From DATKWF01 sp035529715 (GTDB lineage: Bacteria; Chloroflexota; Dehalococcoidia; Dehalococcoidales; RBG-16-60-22), in contig DATKWF010000072.1 in NCBI GenBank assembly GCA_035529715.1, positions 1-12,093 of the forward strand: a DNA stretch of 12,093 nucleotides. Direction: 5' to 3'. How positions within the stretch are numbered: position 1 is the stretch's first letter; every line of letters begins with the position of its first letter. Shown piece by piece: positions 1 through 6,655 of this stretch. The notes below the pieces were generated by a model. The model did no database searches. It was not told the origin of the DNA and saw only the letters and a list, made by a program, of their open reading frames with translations. The position numbers were made by a program, and so were the translations under genes.

Positions 1-915
1 TCAGACGATTTCCAGCATCCTGTCCACGGCTGCCTTTGCCTTGATGCGGACCGGTTCCGGGACTTTTACCTCGGGTTTCATATCCTCCAGAGCCCACAGG
101 ACTTTCTCCAGGGTGATTAGCTTCATATTGGGGCAGATTGCCTGTTCTGAGACCGGGATGAATTTCTTACCCGGGTTTTCCTTTTTGAGTCGGTGGATTA
201 TGCCTATCTCCGTCCCGACTATCATCTCGCTGACGTCTTCTCTGCCGGCATAGCGAATCATTCCGCCGGTGCTGATGACCTCGTCGGCAACTGCAATCAC
301 CTCGGGGCGGCACTCGGGATGGACTACTGCCATGGCTTTCGGGTATTCCTGCTTCAACCTGATAATATCCTGCGGCTGTATCCGGACGTGGGTGGGGCAG
401 TAGCCGGGCCAGAGGTTTATCTTTTTATCGGTCCTGGTAGAGATATAATGGCCGAGGTACTGGTCGGGGACAAAGAGTATCTCATCATTAGCTATGCTTT
501 CAACAACTTTGACCCCGTTGGCTGAGGTGCAGCAAACGTCTGACTCTGCCTTGACATCGGCGGTGGAGTTGACATAACAAACCACAATCGCACCGGGAAG
601 CTCTCTTTTTTTCTGTCTCAACTGCTCGGCAGTAATCATGTTAGCCATCGGGCAACCAGCATGCTTATCCGGCAGCAAGACTGTCTTATCCGGACAGAGG
701 ATGGAAGCCGTCTCCGCCATGAAGTGAACTCCGCAGAATACAATCACGTCGGCAGTGGTCTTGGCTGCCTTCTGGCTCAGCTCCAGGGAGTCGCCGACAA
801 AGTCGGCTATATCCTGCACCTCGCCCAGCTGGTAATTATGGACCAGGATGACAGCATTTCTTTCCTGCTTCAGTTTCAGAATTCTTTCCGCTAAGGGTAA
901 GTCTTTGCTGGTCAT
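1..915 (-). CDS. nadA: Quinolinate synthase NadA
   Basis: NadA condenses iminoaspartate with dihydroxyacetone phosphate to quinolinate, in de novo NAD synthesis in the cytoplasm. The 304-residue length fits the compact bacterial/archaeal form, and the stop codon lies at bases 1-3, so the gene is complete. The three cysteines expected to hold the 4Fe-4S cluster are visible: C88 in GCPMANM, C173 in GYCPTH and C261 in ICPNMK. Other family signatures are HNYQ near residue 26, CGVHFMAETA near 61, HPEC near 199 and STGGM near 215. The ATG overlaps the stop of the upstream MOSC gene by four bases (ATGA), so the two are probably translationally coupled. No nadB or nadC is in view; they could lie beyond the left edge. 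The cluster would depend on the Fe-S/cysteine desulfurase supply encoded upstream. Identification is secure. Confidence 0.96.
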   Translation of the reverse strand: MTSKDLPLAERILKLKQERNAVILVHNYQLGEVQDIADFVGDSLELSQKAAKTTADVIVFCGVHFMAETASILCPDKTVLLPDKHAGCPMANMITAEQLRQKKRELPGAIVVCYVNSTADVKAESDVCCTSANGVKVVESIANDEILFVPDQYLGHYISTRTDKKINLWPGYCPTHVRIQPQDIIRLKQEYPKAMAVVHPECRPEVIAVADEVISTGGMIRYAGREDVSEMIVGTEIGIIHRLKKENPGKKFIPVSEQAICPNMKLITLEKVLWALEDMKPEVKVPEPVRIKAKAAVDRMLEIV

Positions 916-1355
916 GTGTTTTCTCCTGTTTTCACTATGTCACCCGGTCTTACCAGTCCACCGTGAACTACCCGGGCAAATACTCCCTCTTCGGGCATGA
1001 TGCATTCACCTACCTGCCGCCGGATAGCACAGGCGGTGTGGCATTCTTTACCTATCTGGGTGACTTCCAGGATGACCTCATCACCAACCAGTATTCTGGT
1101 ACCGACGGGCAAGTGAATCAAGTCCATCCCTTCGGTGGTGATATTTTCGGCAAAGTCTCCCGGTTGCAGCTTTAAGCCCAGGCTTTGCATCTTATCAATA
1201 CTTTCCATGGCAAGCAGACTTACCTGCCGATTGGTCAGGCAGTCGGCATGGGCATCGCCGGTAAGTCCGTAGTCTTCTTTAAAGAGACCTTCGGCGACGG
1301 CTTCTTTTCTGGTGCCCTTTTTCCGGCTTTTGCAAACGGCAACTACTGAAGGCAT
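912..1355 (-). CDS. MOSC domain protein
   Basis: This 147-residue protein is a single MOSC domain, the fold at the C-terminus of eukaryotic molybdenum cofactor sulfurase and in bacterial YiiM/YuaD-type proteins. Visible family features are GLTGDAHAD near residue 31, RQVSLLAMESI near 43, PGDFAENI near 65, and the conserved cysteine motif IGKECHTACAI near 101, whose cysteine is thought to carry sulfur or bind metal-sulfur. Stand-alone MOSC proteins of this length occur in many anaerobes, often near molybdopterin genes, but none are seen here. The gene precedes nadA with an ATGA overlap and has its own promoter candidate upstream. A GGAG lies 12 bases before the ATG, a rather long spacing. A role in sulfur transfer fits the neighbouring desulfurase and thiolation genes but is inferred; the exact substrate is unknown. 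Confidence 0.88.
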   Translation of the reverse strand: MPSVVAVCKSRKKGTRKEAVAEGLFKEDYGLTGDAHADCLTNRQVSLLAMESIDKMQSLGLKLQPGDFAENITTEGMDLIHLPVGTRILVGDEVILEVTQIGKECHTACAIRRQVGECIMPEEGVFARVVHGGLVRPGDIVKTGENT

Positions 1356-1387
1356 AATCTATATTGGCTCCGTTTCTCAGTGGTATT

Positions 1388-1407
1388 AGATGGCTATTAT
1401 ACCATCT
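1388..1407. repeat. Inverted repeat around the MOSC-nadA -10 box
   Basis: Perfect 6-base arms AGATGG and CCATCT flank an 8-base centre that contains the TATAAT of the promoter. There is no T-run after it on the minus strand, so it does not look like a terminator. Its position makes it a plausible operator, but a chance palindrome of this size is not rare. Confidence 0.4.
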
Positions 1408-1424
1408 GCCTGTGTAAAATCCAA
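1396..1424 (-). promoter_or_regulatory. Extended -10 promoter for the MOSC-nadA pair
   Basis: Read on the minus strand, a perfect TATAAT (bases 1396-1401) is preceded by TG at the extended -10 position (TGGTATAAT). A TTGGAT -35-like hexamer lies at 1419-1424, with a 17-base spacer. It sits in the 80-base gap after mnmA and about 40 bases before the MOSC start. This suggests the MOSC-nadA pair can be transcribed apart from mnmA. Confidence 0.6.
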
Positions 1425-1435
1425 AGAGGCAGTGC

Positions 1436-2506
1436 TCAGCCGCTAATTGTCGTCGGTTTCCCGACCGAATCTATTGTCCCACCGCCGAGAACAATATCAC
1501 CATCATAAAAGACTATTGCCTGTCCCGGCGTGATTGCCATCTGCGGTTCTTTAAATTTGACGCTAACCCGGCTCTCATCTAAGGGTTTTACCGTGGCTTC
1601 AGTTTCCCGGTGGCGATACCTTATCCTGGCTTTTACCGTGATAGGCGAGGTGGGTTTGGCTATGGCTATCCAGTTCAACTTGGCAGCGATAAGCTCGTCC
1701 CCGAATACTCTATCTTTGCTGCCCACAACGATGACGTTTCTTTCCGGCTCAATGGCGGTTACATATAATGGCTCTTTGGATGAGATGCCCAGTCCCTTGC
1801 GCTGACCTATAGTGTAGGACATGATTCCCTGGTGGCTGCCTAACCGGTTACCCTGCTCATCAAGGATTGGACCTGGTTCGGCTGCCCGGGGGATATAGTC
1901 TTTAAGGAAATTGGCATAATCACCCTCAGGAATAAAGCAAATCTCCTGACTTTCTGGCCTGGTTGCTACCGGGAGTTCCATTTCTCTGGCTATTTCTCTT
2001 ACCTTCTCTTTGGTAAGGTTGCCGATAGGAAACAGGGTGTAGCTCAGCTGTTCTTGGGTTAACGCATACAGGAAGTAGGACTGGTCTTTGTCCTGGTCAG
2101 CCCCCCTCTGGAGAAGGCATAGCCCTTTAGCCTCATCCTTTTCTATTCTGGCATGGTGTCCGGTGGCAATGAAATCGGCTCCCAGTCCCCTTGCCCTTTC
2201 CCGCAGGATGCCAAACTTAATATACTGGTTGCACCGTATGCAGGGATTCGGTGTTCTCCCCCGCCTATACTCTTCACAGAATTCGGCGATAACTTTCTGT
2301 GCAAAAATGTCGCTGAAGTCCATTACCTGGTGGGGAATACCGAGTTTATCGGCTACCTTTTTAGCATCTTCTGCCGCGATGATACCACACTTGGGAGGAG
2401 GGCAGATTTGCATGGTAACGCCGGTCACCTGATGGCCCGCCTGCTTGAGCAGAGCCGCAGCGACGGATGAATCCACCCCGCCACTCATGGCAACAACTAC
2501 TTTCAC
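1436..2506 (-). CDS. mnmA: tRNA-specific 2-thiouridylase MnmA
   Basis: MnmA adenylates and thiolates U34 of Lys, Glu and Gln tRNAs in the cytoplasm, taking sulfur that originates from a cysteine desulfurase such as the one encoded upstream. The 356-residue protein opens with the PP-loop SGGVDSS (residues 8-14). It carries TPNPCIRCN with C89 and C92, and EICFIPEGDY with C190. C92 and C190 align with the classic catalytic pair of E. coli MnmA; the extra C89 gives a CxxC-plus-C set that may hold an Fe-S cluster. GHHAR near 116, DKDQSYFLY near 139 and SYTIGQRKGLG near 230 are also typical. The start is GTG at 2504-2506, six bases after AAAGGAG at 2513-2519. About 75 bases separate it from thiN, so it may be read from the thiamine transcript or from an unseen promoter. 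Confidence 0.97.
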   Translation of the reverse strand: MKVVVAMSGGVDSSVAAALLKQAGHQVTGVTMQICPPPKCGIIAAEDAKKVADKLGIPHQVMDFSDIFAQKVIAEFCEEYRRGRTPNPCIRCNQYIKFGILRERARGLGADFIATGHHARIEKDEAKGLCLLQRGADQDKDQSYFLYALTQEQLSYTLFPIGNLTKEKVREIAREMELPVATRPESQEICFIPEGDYANFLKDYIPRAAEPGPILDEQGNRLGSHQGIMSYTIGQRKGLGISSKEPLYVTAIEPERNVIVVGSKDRVFGDELIAAKLNWIAIAKPTSPITVKARIRYRHRETEATVKPLDESRVSVKFKEPQMAITPGQAIVFYDGDIVLGGGTIDSVGKPTTISG

Positions 2507-2581
2507 CAGTGTCTCCTTTATTAGGGAGTTTGCCTGACGCTGAAACTCAAAACTGACTAATCCGGCGGGTGATAAGTTGAC

Positions 2582-3175
2582 TCAGCCTGCGGTTACTCGC
2601 TGGTAGCGCCGGGCTATTTCTATGGCTATACCGGCTACTTCAATTGCATCGGTGCCCAGTGCCACGAACAACGGTTCCTTTCCCCAACCTTCTCCTTCGT
2701 AAAATAGCCTGGGTATTCCGCCATAATTGCTATCCAGGTATTTAATTTTCCAGGGCATTGAAGTGCCATCCTGTTCGGTTACCTCGGCAGGCTCTTGGCT
2801 CCGGTCAATCCAGCCAAAAAGAATGCCCTGCTCGGAGCAGTACCGCTTGACGACCTCAATTATCGTTTTATCGCATTTAAAGTTAATACCGGCATTGACT
2901 GAGGGGTCGTACCGGCGCACTTCTATAATAAGCCTGGCCATGTGGTCTGATGCCCCCCAGTGTGGTAGACCTGAGGCATGGGGTAAACCCTGCACCACGG
3001 TTATCCTGCCGTCTATGGCGGCTACTTCCTCAGACGTCCTTGCTTCCGGCAGGGCGTATACCAGGTTGACTCTTACCTCGGGTACGAGACGAGAAAACTC
3101 GGGACAATTCCGCAGCAATTCAACTGCCTTTACCAGGTTGTCCAGTAACATTTGAGCCTGCCTTGCCTTGTTCAA
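2582..3175 (-). CDS. thiN: Stand-alone ThiN-type thiamine-phosphate synthase
   Basis: ThiN joins hydroxymethylpyrimidine diphosphate with the thiazole phosphate to give thiamine monophosphate, replacing the unrelated ThiE. It is best known as the C-terminal part of archaeal ThiDN fusions. Here it is a free 197-residue protein with no ThiD domain and no helix-turn-helix, unlike the regulator ThiR. Recognisable segments are RVNLVYALP (35-43), DGRITVVQG (55-63), WGASDHMARLI (73-83), YDPSVNAGINFK (89-100), FGWIDRSQEP and WGKEPL. R57 and H78 are 21 residues apart, the same spacing as the arginine and histidine I recall as essential in Pyrobaculum ThiN. The start is TTG, eight bases after GGAGG in the end of the upstream gene; ATG at codon 9 is a weaker alternative. 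The TPP riboswitch upstream supports a biosynthetic role. Confidence 0.88.
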   Translation of the reverse strand: MNKARQAQMLLDNLVKAVELLRNCPEFSRLVPEVRVNLVYALPEARTSEEVAAIDGRITVVQGLPHASGLPHWGASDHMARLIIEVRRYDPSVNAGINFKCDKTIIEVVKRYCSEQGILFGWIDRSQEPAEVTEQDGTSMPWKIKYLDSNYGGIPRLFYEGEGWGKEPLFVALGTDAIEVAGIAIEIARRYQRVTAG

Positions 3176-3178
3176 TTT

Positions 3179-4201
3179 TCATCCCTCCAGCGTGCTGAAG
3201 TAGGCTGCCCAGAACGGGTCAACGCTGACCGGCGTCAGTTCCTCTTTTTTGCCGTTCTTGCGTATGAAAACTCTATCCTTTGCGGTAACCTCACCTATCT
3301 CCCAGGCAGCAATACCGCTTTGCTTCAGGTCACTTATTATGCGGGGAGTATTTTCCGGTGCCGCGGTTATTACCAGTGTACCTTCGCTTATTGAGATGAG
3401 GGGGTCAATACTGAAATGCCGGCAGACGGCGTCAATCTCTTCCGGGATAAATATCTTTTCCTCAAACAGGGTCACTCCTGTGTTGGAGGCTTCGGCAATC
3501 TCATAGACACCATTGAGCACGCCGCCTTCGGTGGCATCGTGCATGGCGTTAGCGTGTGACGCGGCTATCCCGGCGTCTTTGACCACGGTCATCTCAAGGA
3601 AGTAATCTTTGGCTTTATCAACTAGGGCTTTGCCCAGCTTTTCCTCCAGGGCCTTCTCCGCCTGGAAAGCCAGAATGCCAGCAGCCTCAATGGCGGGACC
3701 TTTGGTTATGATTATCCGGTCGCCAACCCGGGCATTGGAGGGTGGGGTGAGCTGGTCTTTGGTGCCCAGCCCAATCACAGTGCAGCCGCCATTCAGTGGA
3801 TAGGCGATTCCGGGATAAATGCCGGTATGCCCACCAACTACAGCTATACCCAGTTTTTCACATTCCTGATGAACTTCCCGCCAGATGCCGTCCAGCACAT
3901 TCTCTTCGGCTCCGGGTGGTAGCATCAGACAGATGGTCAAATATCTGGGCTTGACTCCGAGCACCGCCACATCGCTGGCGCAGATATGCACGATAGCCCA
4001 CCCGAAGTGTGGCATCAGCACCGGCAGGCCAAAAGTGGGGTCTTCGGCGATGACCATGATATCGCCTTTCGGTAGTTCAATTACGGCAGCGTCAACACCG
4101 TGCCTGGGACCGAGCAGGACGCTGCTGTCCGATTTGCCCAGCCTTGAGAAAATGATTTTGTCAAAAGTTGCTTTGTCCAGCTTGCCTATTTCTGGTAACA
4201 T
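3179..4201 (-). CDS. PurM/AIR-synthase-like ATP enzyme under TPP riboswitch control
   Basis: This 340-residue protein belongs to the PurM superfamily, which includes AIR synthase, ThiL, HypE and SelD, all ATP-dependent phosphate chemistry. Visible are GVDAAVIELP (35-44) in the ATP-binding N-terminal domain, CASDVAVLGVKP (74-85), VVGGHTGIYPG (121-131), and the C-terminal half with HDATEGGVLNGVYEIAEAS. It lacks the C-terminal PRxC of HypE, ending FSTLEG, and has no selenocysteine/cysteine motif of SelD, so both are unlikely. It is the first gene after a TPP riboswitch and lies three bases before thiN, so it is probably a thiamine gene. A ThiL-like TMP kinase role is the simplest guess; the usual ThiL sequence is not closely matched, so this is inference. 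A GGAGG lies four bases before the ATG. Confidence 0.85.
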   Translation of the reverse strand: MLPEIGKLDKATFDKIIFSRLGKSDSSVLLGPRHGVDAAVIELPKGDIMVIAEDPTFGLPVLMPHFGWAIVHICASDVAVLGVKPRYLTICLMLPPGAEENVLDGIWREVHQECEKLGIAVVGGHTGIYPGIAYPLNGGCTVIGLGTKDQLTPPSNARVGDRIIITKGPAIEAAGILAFQAEKALEEKLGKALVDKAKDYFLEMTVVKDAGIAASHANAMHDATEGGVLNGVYEIAEASNTGVTLFEEKIFIPEEIDAVCRHFSIDPLISISEGTLVITAAPENTPRIISDLKQSGIAAWEIGEVTAKDRVFIRKNGKKEELTPVSVDPFWAAYFSTLEG

Positions 4202-4259
4202 GTTGCCTCCTTTTCTGGTACGCTCACATTAATTCTCTTCCGGGGGATAGAAAGCAAAG

Positions 4260-4297
4260 AAAAAACCAGAAGCTGGAACATGATAAAGCCTTCTGAT
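4260..4297 (-). terminator. Intrinsic terminator of the TPP riboswitch expression platform
   Basis: On the minus strand ATCAGAAG and CTTCTGGT form an 8-base stem with one wobble pair, with two further inner pairs possible around a bulged G. Six T residues follow at 4265-4260. It lies about 10 bases after the aptamer and well before the AIR-synthase-like start, so it would stop transcription when TPP is bound. I did not work out the competing antiterminator pairing. Confidence 0.75.
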
Positions 4298-4305
4298 TTC
4301 AGTCT

Positions 4306-4391
4306 GTCACTTCCCTACGCTCGCATTACCGAGATCAGGTTCCAAGGGTTGTCCTTACAGGACTCTCAGCTTTCCAGCTCCCCCAGCAAAT
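4306..4391 (-). promoter_or_regulatory. TPP (THI-box) riboswitch aptamer
   Basis: The minus-strand RNA contains the conserved THI-box blocks in order: GGGGGAGCTGG, GCTGAGAGTCC, a short hairpin TCCTGTAAGGA, AACCCTTGGAACCTGATCTC, GGTAATGCGAGCGTAGGGAAGT. The CTGAGA block binds the pyrimidine of TPP and the GCGTAGGGAA region binds the pyrophosphate side. The outer helix P1 can form from TTGCT and AGTGA (with wobbles). It sits between nifS and the AIR-synthase-like gene, and is followed by a terminator, so high TPP should switch off the AIR-synthase-like and thiN genes, and possibly mnmA by read-through. Confidence 0.96.
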
Positions 4392-4406
4392 ATTCAGTTT
4401 CCTTTT

Positions 4407-4434
4407 TGTATCACAGAGAAGGTAATGTTGTCAA
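4407..4434 (-). promoter_or_regulatory. Promoter candidate for the thiamine transcript
   Basis: A perfect TTGACA -35 lies at 4429-4434, just past the nifS stop codon. After a 16-base spacer comes GATACA at 4407-4412, preceded by TGT, giving an extended -10 arrangement. The -10 hexamer is a weak match. Placement about 15-20 bases before the riboswitch is what a riboswitch leader needs, so the region probably starts its own transcript separate from the sulfur operon. Confidence 0.5.
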
Positions 4435-4435
4435 T

Positions 4436-5599
4436 CTAATTGCTTTTCAAAAGTGGTGACATAGCTCTGAGCTTGGCTACGATTTGAGGCAATAACTCGA
4501 TAACTTTATCTATGTCTTCCTCAGTGGTCCACTTACCCAGGCTGAACCTCAGCGAGCCGTGTGCCTCCTGGGGGGGTACTCCGAGCGCCATCAGGACATG
4601 AGATGGCTCTTCGCTTGCCGAACTGCAGGCTGAACCGGTAGCCGCGCAAATACCCTCCAGGTCAAGGTTCAGGCACATTGATTCTCCTTCTACAAAAGCC
4701 ACGCTTACGTTGACGTTGTTGGGCAACCGGTTTCGCGGGTGACCATTAAGTCGTACGTGGTCAATCCGTTCCAGAAGTCCGTTAATGAGCTTATTACGAA
4801 GAGAAGTCAGTCGCTCCGCTTCCTCATTCATTTCCGGCTGAGCCAGATCTACCGCTTTGCCAAAACCGACGATACCGGGGACATTCTCAGTGCTTGCCCG
4901 TCGGTTTCCCTCCTGCTCGCCGCCGTGCATGAAGGGGAGCAGTTTGGTGCCTTTTCTGATATATAATGCGCCAACCCCTTTGGGACCGTAAAGTTTGTGG
5001 GCTGATATTGAGAGTAAGTCCACTCCGAACTCATCTACGTTTATTGGAATGTGTCCTGCTGTCTGTACGGCGTCGGTATGGAAATAGAGCCCGGCTTCTC
5101 TGGCAATCTTGCCTATCTCGGCTATTGGCTCTATGGTGCCTACCTCATTGTTAGCCTGCATCACCGAGATCAGGATAGTCTTTTTGGTAATCGCCTTCCG
5201 GACATCCTCGGGGGCAACCGTGCCGTAGCCGTCTACCGGCAGGTAGGTTACACTGAATCCCTCTGTCTCCAGAAACCGGCATGTCTCCAGCACGGCGTGG
5301 TGCTCAATAGCGGTGGTGATGATGTGATTCCCCTTGTCCCTGTTGGCGTAAGCCACACCCTTTATGGCGGAGTTATCCGACTCTGTTCCGCCACTGGTGA
5401 AGACGATTTCTTTGCTTTGGGCGCCAATAAGGTTGGCAACCCTGGCTCTTACTTCTTCCAGGGCTTCCTTAGCTGCCTGCCCGCAGTTATAGAGGCTTGA
5501 TGGATTACCAAAGGCTCCGCTAAAGTAGGGTAACATTGCCTCTACCACCTCGGGGTGTGTTGGGGTGGTGGCAGCATAGTCGAGATATATCCTTTTCAT
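4436..5599 (-). CDS. nifS: NifS/IscS-type cysteine desulfurase
   Basis: This PLP enzyme converts cysteine to alanine and a protein persulfide, supplying sulfur for Fe-S clusters, thiolated tRNA and other cofactors. The 387-residue class I (NifS/IscS) protein starts with YLDYAATTP (5-13), has FTSGGTESDN (67-76), HTDAVQTAGH (174-183), the PLP lysine K202 in SAHKLYGPKG, and the persulfide cysteine C325 in TGSACSSASEEPSH. It ends the sulfur operon. Its ATG overlaps the NIL gene stop (ATGA), with GGGAGGG five bases upstream, so coupling is likely. Sitting with cysK/cysE and upstream of mnmA, it could be the general sulfur donor. No IscU/SufU scaffold is in view. The symbol could equally be iscS; I cannot separate the two by sequence alone. 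Confidence 0.95.
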   Translation of the reverse strand: MKRIYLDYAATTPTHPEVVEAMLPYFSGAFGNPSSLYNCGQAAKEALEEVRARVANLIGAQSKEIVFTSGGTESDNSAIKGVAYANRDKGNHIITTAIEHHAVLETCRFLETEGFSVTYLPVDGYGTVAPEDVRKAITKKTILISVMQANNEVGTIEPIAEIGKIAREAGLYFHTDAVQTAGHIPINVDEFGVDLLSISAHKLYGPKGVGALYIRKGTKLLPFMHGGEQEGNRRASTENVPGIVGFGKAVDLAQPEMNEEAERLTSLRNKLINGLLERIDHVRLNGHPRNRLPNNVNVSVAFVEGESMCLNLDLEGICAATGSACSSASEEPSHVLMALGVPPQEAHGSLRFSLGKWTTEEDIDKVIELLPQIVAKLRAMSPLLKSN

Positions 5600-5844
5600 T
5601 CTAACCCTCCCGAAATATCTCCGACGAATGGGTCAATCCTTACCCCCCGGCTAGTCGCCCAGGCAATACCCTGCTCAATATCACTCTCTTCCCCTTCCAG
5701 ATCAAGCACTATCCAGCCCTTTTCCTCGGAAACATCGGCAAGATGAATGTTGGTGATTACATTAAAGTGCTGGCCGAGGTTGTAAATGATGGGTTCCTTG
5801 ATTAGCTCTGTCGGAAAGGTGAATATTAGCCGTCGTTTGACCAT
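5596..5844 (-). CDS. Stand-alone NIL domain protein
   Basis: An 82-residue protein matching the NIL domain, an ACT-like ferredoxin-fold module known at the C-terminus of the methionine transporter ATPase MetN and in some ferredoxin-linked sulfur assimilation proteins. Seen here: RRLIFTFPTELIKEPIIYNL at the start, then NITNIH-like strand (ITNIHLADV), GWIVLDLEG, and the end GIAWATSRGVRIDP. There is no cysteine, so it cannot itself carry persulfide sulfur; ligand sensing or a partner role is more likely. The upstream in-frame TAG at 5857-5859 fixes the ATG at 5844; the GGAGG at about 16 bases is too far to be ideal. It overlaps nifS by four bases. Its function is unknown. Confidence 0.82.
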   Translation of the reverse strand: MVKRRLIFTFPTELIKEPIIYNLGQHFNVITNIHLADVSEEKGWIVLDLEGEESDIEQGIAWATSRGVRIDPFVGDISGGLE

Positions 5845-5868
5845 TTTATTCTTTCTCTATCCTCCATA

Positions 5869-6585
5869 TCATTTTTCGTCTTTCGTGCTTAACTTCCGCT
5901 CAATTTCTTTCCTTTTCTCTTTCAGTTCATCTTGAGGAACGACTGTGCCGCTTGTGCTCTCCAGTCTCTTCAGGCGCTCATCCAGCCTATCCTGCTCCTT
6001 TAGGACCGACCTGATGGCTTCGGCTATTGGGTCGGGTAACTTACCGTGTTCCAGGTTCATCAGGGGTTTGTGACGATCGCTCACGGCTCTTCCCGGGATG
6101 CCCACTACTGTAGCTCCGGCTGGGACTGGTTTGATAACTACTGAACCTGAACCAATCCTGGCGCCGTCACCTATGGTGATGGCACCCAGCGCTATTGACC
6201 CGCTTCCCATTTCCACATTGTTGCCGATGGTGGGGTGACGCTTCTTTTTTTCTGTTGTCGTTCCACCCAGCACCACTCCCTGGTAGAAAAGAACGTCATC
6301 GCCAATCTCGGATGTCTCGCCGATTACCACCCCCGCCCCGTGGTCAATGAAGAACCGCCGGCCAATTTTGGCTCCGGGGTGAATTTCAATACCGGTCAGG
6401 AAGCGGTTGATATGGGATAGAATGCGGGACAGCAGCTTGAGTTTGTGCTGCCACAGGAAATGGGCCAGGCGGTGAAACCATAAGGCGTGTAATCCGGGAT
6501 AGCATAAGATAACCTCAGCCAGGTTCCTTGCTGCCGGGTCTTTGGTAAATACCGTATGGATGTCCTCTTTTAAGGTCTTGAACAT
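5869..6585 (-). CDS. cysE: Serine O-acetyltransferase CysE (EpsC-type)
   Basis: CysE acetylates serine with acetyl-CoA to O-acetylserine, the substrate for the cysteine synthase encoded just upstream. The 238-residue protein has the N-terminal helical part (ARNLAEVILCYPGLHALWFHRLAH) shortened compared with E. coli CysE. The left-handed beta-helix follows: GIEIHPGAKIGRRFFIDHGAG, GETSEIGDDVLFYQGVVLGG, GNNVEMGSGSIALG and GDGARIGSGSVV. The tail from about residue 175 is helical and highly charged (LDERLKRLES, EKRKEIERK). It ends DEK, not the isoleucine that docks into cysteine synthase in the enteric complex. No good ribosome binding site is seen before the ATG. It lies 70 bases after cysK, within the same leftward run. 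Confidence 0.94.
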   Translation of the reverse strand: MFKTLKEDIHTVFTKDPAARNLAEVILCYPGLHALWFHRLAHFLWQHKLKLLSRILSHINRFLTGIEIHPGAKIGRRFFIDHGAGVVIGETSEIGDDVLFYQGVVLGGTTTEKKKRHPTIGNNVEMGSGSIALGAITIGDGARIGSGSVVIKPVPAGATVVGIPGRAVSDRHKPLMNLEHGKLPDPIAEAIRSVLKEQDRLDERLKRLESTSGTVVPQDELKEKRKEIERKLSTKDEK

Positions 6586-6655
6586 ATTGTTTGTCTTTTG
6601 GGCCTCTGCTTTACATAAAGATAATGGTTATTCCTTTGATTATGTTTATTATAGC

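Noticed and set aside
2526..2548. Hairpin GAGTTT-N11-AAACTC between thiN and mnmA
   Set aside because: The stem is six bases with no T-run and no matching promoter, so neither terminator nor operator is supported. A nearby GACTAA is only a single half-site.
3179..4201. HypE (hydrogenase maturation) as the identity of the PurM-like gene
   Set aside because: The required C-terminal PRxC tail is absent and the gene lies in a thiamine unit, not with hyp genes.
5051..5500. 149-codon rightward open frame inside nifS
   Set aside because: It lies fully antisense to a well-conserved gene and resembles no family; a shadow frame.
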